64,000 nucleotides of DNA from Symbiodinium natans (taxonomy: Eukaryota > Sar > Dinophyceae > Suessiales > Symbiodiniaceae), in the NCBI GenBank assembly GCA_905221605.1, contig CAJNDS010001269.1, positions 288,501 through 352,500 on the forward strand, read 5' to 3'. The position numbers were made by a program, and so were the translations under genes. The notes beneath the pieces are model-generated. The model saw nothing but the letters and a program-made list of their open reading frames with translations, searched no databases and was not told where the DNA came from. This document shows positions 59,401 to 64,000 of this stretch, in pieces (within the stretch, counting starts at the first letter, position 1; the number at the start of each line of letters is the position of its first letter).

Positions 59401-62400
59401 CAAACAGCATACTGCAGGGTGCAGCATCCCTTACCCGCCACCCCCCCCCCCCCGTAAGGTCTGGGGTCTAGTCTACTTAGCCTGAACCCTTAAACCCTCC
59501 CCAAACAACCGCGAATCGCCCTCCCCCTGGGCAGAGCTTGGGGTGCGGCGTCGGGCGTAAGGCTTTCGCGTTGAAGCCTGGAGTTGAGGGTCATGAGAAG
59601 GGGTTGAGGTTGGGATGTTCCTTCTGATACTACCAGTCCTTAAGAGGGATTATTATAATGGTACCCCCGATTATAATGACTGTTAGTATATGGGGGAACA
59701 TCCCAAGGTTGAGGGGTTAAGAGTCTTGGAGCGAAGAGCTTAATAAGGATTTGGGGGTTTAAGTTGAGCCGCAGATCCGAACGCAGGCGGCCCAGGTTGC
59801 ATAACGCCTATGTAAGTCCAGTTCGGGCTGCAGGGTCTAGGGCTGAGGGGCGAGTACAGCGCACAAGAGTCTGCAAGGCTGGCCATGTTCATCATCAGCG
59901 CCCTCGTTTTGTGGTGATTTTGCAGGGCTTCTGTCCGAGAAGTCCGCGCCCCAAACTCGAAACCCTACACTCTAGACCCTAAAATTCTTCGATGAAAGCC
60001 ATCCTTTAAACTTGACCAATGAAAAGGGAAGCGCTCACCGTGCCCGTATATAAGTAGAAAGGCTACTCTCGGGCAATCTTGCATCCTGACCCCAAACTTA
60101 TCTGGTGCTGATGTGGAGTTGGAAAGTGACAAACTTGTACCACCACATGGAAACTCGCTCAGGATTATTAAGTACGTCTCAGATCCACTCCTGCATTCCA
60201 CTTTAAGCATGTACTCCTGGACGTCAGGACGAGGAGCAGGGAGAACGTCGCCAAAGCACGCAGCCAGTGGGCGGCCTGCCTCAGACGCACAACAGTCGGC
60301 TAAGATTGCTGGGGGTTGTTCGGGTCTAGAAGTATAGTTTAGGTTTTAGTGTTGCTGCCAGGTTCCTCAAACAACAAGAGCCACTCGGGAAGCCCCAAGC
60401 CCAAGCCGTTTATGAAGGAAGACGACGGCGTTTTTGGAAAATGGAATTGAGCCTTTCCGTAAGAACCCAAAACCTAATTTGTTTGTAGGTTCCTGGTTTA
60501 CACGCCCTTGTAGGATTAATAGGTGACCTACAAGAAAAAGCAGGTTCTGGGTTCTTAAGGTTGCCTTGTCCATGCACGGAAGCCCTCCAACCGTGAGGAG
60601 TTCACTGAGATCCCCAGCGCGCAGACGTTCACAGCCTCGGTGTAGGCCCGAACATTCAGGGCAACCTCAAGAAGGCGGTCTTCCGTCTTTAGGTTTTACG
60701 GTTTAGGGTTTCCTCTTTAGGTTTTAGTTGGCGTTTCGGGCTTTGGGGCTCTTGCAGAGCTAAACCCAAAACAGTGAAAATAACAACATACATGTTCAAA
60801 CTCAAGTCAGGACTGACGATACTACCCGTAAACCCTAAACCCTAAACCCTAAACCCTAAACAAAGCCCAGCCGCCTATTCCCCAGGCGTCCCGGCCTCCG
60901 CCTGCCTCGCCGCCTCCAGGATCGCTGCGGCGTGCTGCCAACGCCTTGCGTGGTTGAGGACAAGGTTTAGGGTTTAGGGTTCAGGGGTTAAGGGTTTGGG
61001 GTTTGGGCTTTGGGGTTTAGGCTTATAGAGGTGTAATATACAAGTATGTAGATGTGTACGTCTAATACGTGTAAAGACATACTTCTGTGTAATCGACGTG
61101 TTATCATGTCCATGGATCCTAAACCCTAAACCCTAAACCCTAAACCCTAAACCCCCAGAATCCAGAGCTCTGCAGCCCAAAAATCCTAGACCCAAGCATC
61201 GACCCTAACAAGCAAAACAAGGCTCTCTAGACCCTAACCCCTACCTAGAGGTACCACTGGTGCGATGACGATGCACCTGAGGGTTCAGGGTTTAGGGTTC
61301 AGGGTTTGTTTTCGGGTTTCGGGTTTAGGGCTACTAATCTAAGGGTGGATATACTTCGAGGTTCATTGGTAGTTACAAGTGGGGTGATAAGTAAGATAAC
61401 TATACTGATAACTGGTTTATGACCTTATTTGGGGTACCTATAACTCGACTTATAACTACCCATGAAGCTTCGAGTAGAGAGCAGACCGGATCAAAGCGAC
61501 TCTCGAGCCTACACTGCCGAAAGTGTCTCGTCTCCCGGCCTGTAGTCTTCAGAGAATTGTAGTTCCTTTGTTGGGATCATGGCATATACAGTTTAGGGTG
61601 TAGGATAATACTTCAAGGTCTCCTTAATAGGGTACAGTGCCTCATGGTAGAGCTGTAGCCCCTCAACCCTAAACCTAAAAACCTAAACCGCGGTGCGGAC
61701 CCTGAGGCCCAAGCCCCTCGTGTTTGCAGCTGCCCACAACGGCGCTGTACACCTCGGCCGACCCCGAAGGTTTCAGGACCGCAAACCCTGCCTGGAGATA
61801 CAAGGGATGCGAGGCACCTGCGGTTTCAGTGTTTAGGGTTTAGGGTTGAGGGCTACTAAGGGTTGCTATACTTAGAGGCTCACAGGAACTTCTAAGTGGG
61901 GTTATAAGTAAGATAGCTATAAGTATAACTGGCTTATTTATATAGGCCTTAACGAAAAACTGCATGCCGTTCGGGTTTTCATGGTGTAGGGTCCCTCAAA
62001 TTCTGCCTCTGGTGAAAACAAGCGGACTAACCGACTGAATTTCGGAACCCCAAATACAACCCCACCACACCTCCACCTCCCCCCTTGCCTCAATCTTTGT
62101 ATCAGGGATGGGGGGGAGGGGGGTGGGGCAGGGGGGCAGGGGGGGGGGGGGGGTGGGCTTGAAGCCACTGATGATGTTCAGATGTCTTTGTGAGGCTGGG
62201 AGAAATTCTCTTCCCGTTGTCAGAGCAACAAACATGATGACCTTCCGCATATACTTAGTGGCTGCTTTTTGGTAACAGAAGCCCTAAAAATCCCAACCCC
62301 AAAAACCCTAAACCATGGCAGCGGGAAATTGGGGGAGGATAAGAATCAGGTTGCTGTATTGGGCTTGGAGTCGCGTCGTTGATGGCCCGATTCTCGGCTC

Positions 62401-63280
62401 CGAGCCACCACGTTTGGGCGCAGCGCGTAGTCTTTCAGCCTTAATGTGCTTGAGGTTACTTGGAGGTTGATGGGTGCTTACAACCCCAAGTATAAGTCTG
62501 GTTGTAATCTACTTCGAGGACTTAGGGGACTTAGAAGTACAGCTATAATTGTTGCCTTCTTGACAACCTAAAACCGTGTCTCTGAATGTAAAAACCACTT
62601 TTTACGTCAGCATAAGGTATGTGCTTATGGATCATGGCTTCGGGAGCTGGGGCTTGCTTTATACAACGATGACCCTGTAGGACGAACCACCCGACTTTTT
62701 TTACCCGGCACTCTCAACCCAACTTAGGTCCACTATTTGACTGGCAAGCCCCCTCCAACCCTACAGCAGACTCCAGAATTGGTCAAGTTGGAACATGGTT
62801 TAAGGATGACTAGCGCTGGGACAATGAGGATGCTCCAACTTTGTGGAGTTTACAGTAAGCCCCTGCAAGCCCTAGACCGCTCTGGGCGAAAAGCACCCTA
62901 ATTAAACCCTAACCCCCAAACCCCAAACCCTAAAACCTAAACCCTAAACCCTAAACCCTAAACCCTAAACCCTTTCCATGGGGAGCCTTGTTAAGAGCTC
63001 CAGTGGGCCTTACCATGCTTGCCTTTGTGTGTGCGTGTGTGCGTGCTGATGTCTTGGTCTTGGGTCGAACTTTCATCCTACCTGAATAAAAACACTACGA
63101 AAACTACTAAACCCTACTGTATCCTACTAAACCCTACACAACCCTACCAGACCCTGCCAAACCTGCGAAACCCTACGAAACCCTACTGAACCCTAAAACC
63201 CCCAAAACCCTCTGCGGCCTGGAGAAGAGGAGAGCAGACTCGCGCCAGCGCCCTGACTTGGAGAGCGCCTCAGGAGCGGG
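47416..63280 (-). CDS. Large pentatricopeptide-repeat (PPR) gene or tandem, many mini-exons
   Basis: At least 15 minus-strand exons between 63.3 and 47.4 kb encode half-repeats of the 35-residue PPR motif (x-N-A-A-I-S-A-C, W-x-x-A-x-x-L-x-x-M, L-R-P-N/D). PPR proteins bind RNA sequence-specifically, usually in plastids or mitochondria, for editing, cleavage or stability. Nearly all exons are 40-100 bases. Introns are CCCTAAA arrays, foldback elements and introners. The exact exon chain, start and stop were not resolved, and more than one gene may be involved. Individual exons are listed separately. Confidence 0.8.
47720..47895. mobile_element. Degraded family D relative
   Basis: GGGGCCATGGACGTTACCC and GATAGTTTCATGGGCCCTTA with CCTCCTTTAATGGGTTCTGA. 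Ends not exact. Confidence 0.5.
47962..47995 (-). CDS. PPR exon
   Basis: Acceptor CCTAG, then STEAAISACAQ, GC donor (CAG|GCAGAC). T-E-A-A-I-S-A-C is the second-helix part of a PPR repeat. Confidence 0.8.
48020..48125 (+). repeat. 9-mer satellite TTTATAGGG
   Basis: About nine units, the reverse complement type of the array at 35738-35875. Confidence 0.9.
48493..48635. repeat. Tandem duplication, about 78-base period
   Basis: ATGAAATGTGGGACATTCAT occurs at about 48493 and 48570; each copy is followed by AAGCTA and GGCTT-GGTTCTAGAC. Confidence 0.85.
48805..48945 (-). CDS. PPR-like exon
   Basis: Minus reads GLQWAEFWLRCPMFRRFAGA then STVLTDAIAATACARITQGC. T-D-A-I-A-A-x-A-C-A-R resembles a PPR second helix. 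Confidence 0.6.
49437..49640 (-). repeat. 8-mer array CCCTAAAA
   Basis: About 24 units of CCCTAAAA with CCCGAAAA and CCCTGAAA variants. Confidence 0.95.
49730..49800 (+). repeat. TTTAGGG array
   Basis: About nine units, opposite to the array at 49437-49640, with candidate exon sequence (49650-49715) between the two. Confidence 0.95.
50003..50093 (-). mobile_element. Introner-like element, family G
   Basis: Read on minus GTAGGCCCTTAGGACATTTT, then TTTCCCTTATTGGGTTTGAG, TTTTTCAGAGGG, AAGGGCAATCCTAG. It is preceded by TGG as in the other clean copies; the upstream frame reads LHLTEAQNSVSPRSETVL. Confidence 0.8.
50475..50555 (-). CDS. Candidate exon in the PPR region
   Basis: ALQRASDSFLLREAAEDTTC then KREGA; helical, compatible with the region between two PPR motifs. 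Confidence 0.5.
50943..51017 (-). CDS. PPR exon
   Basis: Acceptor GGCAG, THVRPDAVALGAAISACDRG then TQWQ, donor CAAG|GTGGAG. V-R-P-D-A-V-x-x-x-A-A-I-S-A-C-x-x-G is a textbook PPR junction. Confidence 0.93.
51170..51248 (-). repeat. CCCTAAA array
   Basis: About nine units. Confidence 0.95.
51251..51352 (+). CDS. Candidate exon (plus) in the PPR region
   Basis: EIWMTISPGEREVPLYRPKG then LMWVFPKIGAGRL with a donor CAG|GTACCC. Opposite strand to the PPR exons; either an unrelated exon or chance. Confidence 0.45.
51501..51540 (-). CDS. PPR-like exon
   Basis: Acceptor ATTCAG, GAFHGLLISASAC, donor GTG|GTCGGC. F-H-G-L-L-I-S-A-x-A-C fits a PPR second helix. Confidence 0.6.
51881..51921 (-). CDS. PPR exon
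   Basis: Acceptor CCCCAG, ALQTFHALSWHGL, donor GCG|GTCACC. Confidence 0.8.
51945..52070 (+). repeat. TTTAGGG array with TCTAGGG block
   Basis: About 16 units; four successive units are GTCTAGG variants. Confidence 0.95.
52334..52480. mobile_element. Family B element joined to half a family C element
   Basis: Family B from CTTGGTAGCCCAGGAACCAC to CCACTGGGCTACCAAGTATA, followed directly by the family C end AACTACCCATGAACCTTCAA. Confidence 0.85.
52620..52668 (-). CDS. PPR exon
   Basis: Acceptor CCCTCAG, AEAMTACARAEAWEEA, GC donor (GCTGG|GCCC). A-M-T-A-C-A-R-A-E-A-W-E-E-A spans two helices of a PPR repeat. Confidence 0.93.
52668..52742 (+). repeat. TTTAGGG array (10 units)
   Basis: Perfect units that run directly into the acceptor of the PPR exon on the minus strand. 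Confidence 0.95.
52745..53680. other. Repeat-free island, no gene recognised
   Basis: About 0.9 kb with no TTTAGGG units and lower GC. A 133-codon minus frame exists but its composition is not convincing. Confidence 0.5.
53690..54015. mobile_element. Diverged foldback element
   Basis: GTGGATGAAGAACACCTTGC at 53752 is inverse to GCAAGATGTCCTCCATCCAC at 53860, and TTTCCAACTTTTCACACTGG on the left pairs loosely with CACATCTGGAAACTTGGAAC on the right. Confidence 0.65.
54271..54327 (-). CDS. PPR-like exon
   Basis: Exactly 19 codons, ADLQRCALQPTLPSFCAAW, phase 0, acceptor ACGAAG, GC donor (TGG|GCCTCA). L-Q-P-T-x-x-S-F-x-A-A fits the end of one PPR and the start of the next. A poly-C run lies in the adjacent intron. 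Confidence 0.7.
54500..54940. repeat. Degenerate TTTAAGG/TTTAGGG sequence
   Basis: 440 bases of decayed G/T-rich telomere-like units, no exon seen. Confidence 0.8.
55215..55545 (-). repeat. Long CCCTAAA-family array
   Basis: More than 40 units; the most regular part is 55415-55500. Confidence 0.95.
55555..55613 (-). CDS. PPR exon between opposing telomere arrays
   Basis: Acceptor CTACCAG, IPASVVSFNAAIGAAAEGS, donor CTG|GTGGCC. V-V-S-F-N-A-A-I-G-A is a canonical PPR signature. A CCCTAAA array lies on its left and a TTTAGGG array on its right. Confidence 0.95.
55626..55748 (+). repeat. TTTAGGG array (about 17 units)
   Basis: Nearly perfect; one TTTCGGG unit in the middle. It runs to within 13 bases of the PPR exon acceptor. 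Confidence 0.95.
56829..56885. repeat. 14-base tandem repeat TAGTATATAATATG
   Basis: Four units. Confidence 0.95.
56995..57137 (-). CDS. Candidate exon with CPIC motif
   Basis: After an acceptor GCATCAG minus reads ISASSLAACVVLPRFESCPI then CHSAEPVVYVNC. The C-P-I-C-H with a Cys eight residues earlier resembles the second half of a RING zinc finger, but the first half was not found. A plus frame (RTTQAASEDAEILMQQ) competes. Confidence 0.35.
57870..57992 (-). mobile_element. Introner-like element, family B
   Basis: Read on minus it begins GTAGCCCAGCGGTACCC right at the end of the coding frame at 58015 and ends TACTGGGCTGCCAAG with AG. So this inverted-repeat element also brings a GT at one end and an AG at the other. 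Confidence 0.7.
57993..58090 (-). CDS. Candidate exon in the PPR region
   Basis: ERLACSAATLGGVRCLDALQ then EMSIIDHCKLLF, ending TTTTTG|GTAGCC at a family B element. Could be a PPR-type helix pair; other frames are open. Confidence 0.5.
59016..59065 (-). CDS. PPR exon
   Basis: Acceptor CCTTAG, ARAFNSAIAACARGTS, donor GCGG|GTTGAG. A-F-N-S-A-I-A-A-C-A-R-G is canonical PPR. Confidence 0.95.
59268..59310. repeat. poly(C)-poly(A) tract
   Basis: CCCCCCGCACCCCCC then about 18 A: a family F head in the minus orientation. Confidence 0.85.
59529..59577 (-). CDS. PPR-like exon
   Basis: Acceptor CTCCAG, LQRESLTPDAAPQALP. L-x-P-D matches the end of a PPR first helix. Confidence 0.6.
59620..59710. mobile_element. 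Family A inverted-repeat element
   Basis: TTGGGATGTTCCTTCTGATA at the left, TATGGGGGAACATCCCAAGG at the right. Confidence 0.85.
59764..59935 (-). CDS. Candidate exon in the PPR region
   Basis: TEALQNHHKTRALMMNMASL then ADSCALYSPLSPRPCSPNWT. Splice sites unclear. Confidence 0.4.
59985..60310 (-). CDS. Candidate coding stretch
   Basis: Minus frame with ADCCASEAGRPLAACFGDVL, EYMLKVECRSGSETYLIILS and GHGERFPFHWSSLKDGFH. Possibly two exons. Not recognised. Confidence 0.4.
60605..60686 (-). CDS. PPR exon
   Basis: EDRLLEVALNVRAYTEAVNV then CALGIS. A-Y-T-E-A-V-N-V-C-A-x-G follows the PPR second-helix pattern. Confidence 0.85.
60893..60955 (-). CDS. PPR exon
   Basis: NHARRWQHAAAILEAARQAE with a possible GC donor (GAG|GCCGGG). 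R-W-Q-H-A-A-A-I-L-E is a PPR first helix. Telomere arrays lie on both sides (60830-60862 and 60960-61025). Confidence 0.88.
61350..61470. mobile_element. Family C foldback element
   Basis: TACTTCGAGGTTCATTGGTA and AACTACCCATGAAGCTTCGA then GTAG. A half copy is at 61868-61950. Confidence 0.85.
61700..61783 (-). CDS. PPR exon
   Basis: AVLKPSGSAEVYSAVVGSCK then HEGLG. V-Y-S-A-V-V-G-S-C-K-H-E-G is canonical. Confidence 0.9.
62110..62160. repeat. G-rich tract
   Basis: GGGGGGAGGGGGGTGGGGCA and a run of about 14 G. Confidence 0.95.
62396..62440 (-). CDS. PPR exon
   Basis: LKDYALRPNVVA. A-L-R-P-N-V-V-A is the standard link between two PPR helices. Confidence 0.7.
62895..62977 (-). repeat. CCCTAAA array
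   Basis: About ten units. Confidence 0.95.
63090..63205 (-). repeat. Array of CCCTACTAAA / CCCTACGAAA variants
   Basis: 10-base derivatives of the telomere unit (CCCTACTAAA), about ten units. Confidence 0.85.
63211..63280 (-). CDS. PPR exon, most upstream seen
   Basis: PAPEALSKSGRWRESALLFS then RPQR. K-S-G-R-W-R-E-S-A-L-L-F-S spans the PPR second-to-first helix junction. The gene may continue beyond the window. Confidence 0.88.
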
Positions 63281-63319
63281 AGGTTTGGAGCTTAGTATGA
63301 CATAAGGTATAAACGGGGT

Positions 63320-63990
63320 TTAGGGTGAGCAAGTTTCGGGGGGTTAGTGTACTGCGAGGGTTGAGGCCTCCCGGAGGGGCCAGGTGTCGTTTCTCCAGCC
63401 CGACAAACTACCCAGTTGCCATGCCTGAATTTCCTGGTCGTTTCGTGCGGATACGTCTTCGGATCTGTTGGCAGGCACAGCACTTTCAAAAAGGAATGCC
63501 CTCACTCCGGGCTCCAAACGACTGTGTGTACATACCGATGTTTTGGGCTTTCCGGCATGACGCCTCCCCCTCCCCCTCTCCGCACCCTCGTCCTCCCAAT
63601 TCCGCACAAGAAACAGGATTCCATGTTAGCTTATGATCCGTCGTAGACAGACAACACCATTCTCCAAAATCTCCAGGAAACCACCAGGAAGCGAACCCCA
63701 GACCCGAGAAGCCCGATAAACCTATGTTTAGTAAACCTATAAGGCCACCAAGCCCTTTAAACCTAACCCAACAGCCATGCCACCCGAAATGGCCGCAAGC
63801 CTCAACTACACTCGCAAAGCTGTGACATCACTGCTGGGCGTTCACATTGCCGCCCAACCATTCCACGGGGTCACCGCTGCTTTCCCCTCCATGCAGGGAG
63901 ATGCTTTAAGGACTCGACCCAGCCAGACCCCTGGGAGGTTCCAAAAAATAGAGCCCCCAAGTCGTACCCCCTAAACTACTATTCTTGGAT
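63320..63990. other. Right end of the window, no gene resolved
   Basis: Open frames on both strands (plus MPPEMAASLNYTRKAVTSLL at 63777; minus MRNWEDEGAERGRGRRHAGK at 63607) without recognised motifs or clear splice sites. Confidence 0.4.
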
Positions 63991-64000
63991 CATCCTCATA

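Noticed and set aside
1-64000. tRNA, rRNA and spliced-leader genes
   Set aside because: No cloverleaf, rRNA core sequence or dinoflagellate spliced-leader sequence was noticed by eye; a covariance-model search would be needed to be sure.

Overview
This looks like nuclear DNA of a dinoflagellate; a relative with the same telomere type, such as a chromerid, is less likely. The evidence is as follows. The 7-base telomere unit TTTAGGG/CCCTAAA recurs in both orientations in nearly every kilobase, far from any chromosome end. Genes are split into very short exons of about 40 to 170 bases. Splice donors are GT, GC and, more tentatively, GA. Almost all exons that can be supported lie on one strand (minus). 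The pentatricopeptide (PPR) exons carry the 'NAAISAC'-type signature I associate with dinoflagellate PPR proteins. No bacterial-type genes, rRNA, tRNA or CRISPR were seen.

Layout. 0.2-1.8 kb is simple-sequence DNA: a degenerate 7-mer satellite, then a triplet array. 1.9-7.7 kb holds short minus-strand exons of one or more unidentified, possibly secreted, proteins. 11-25.6 kb holds a series of minus-strand exons rich in charged coiled-coil sequence. 25.8-26.5 kb holds the last two exons of an AP-4 adaptor sigma-like subunit (minus). 28.4-32.2 kb holds minus exons, including one that starts a membrane or secreted protein at 32159. 33-35 kb has plus-strand exons. 36.1-42.8 kb is the best resolved gene: a minus-strand, ten-exon voltage-gated, cyclic-nucleotide-domain potassium channel with C-terminal ankyrin repeats. 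42.8-45.4 kb has further minus exons directly upstream of it; they may be its N-terminal extension or a separate gene only 40 bases away. 47.4-63.3 kb carries at least 15 minus-strand PPR-type mini-exons, a very large PPR gene or a tandem of them.

The genes do not form a metabolic pathway. What unites the window is how its introns are built. Several introns consist largely of telomere repeats, in two cases with the exon edge duplicated on both sides. Others are copies of at least three dispersed elements whose own ends supply the splice sites (introner-like elements); a fourth repeat fills two introns without setting their ends. Inverted-repeat elements of about ten families fill much of the remaining space, some with telomere arrays nested inside.

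All exon calls were made by eye from reading frame, codon use, splice-site fit and, where possible, phase arithmetic. Genes recognised by homology from memory are the potassium channel, AP-4 sigma, the PPR repeats and a single ankyrin exon; the other exons are unidentified coding sequence.
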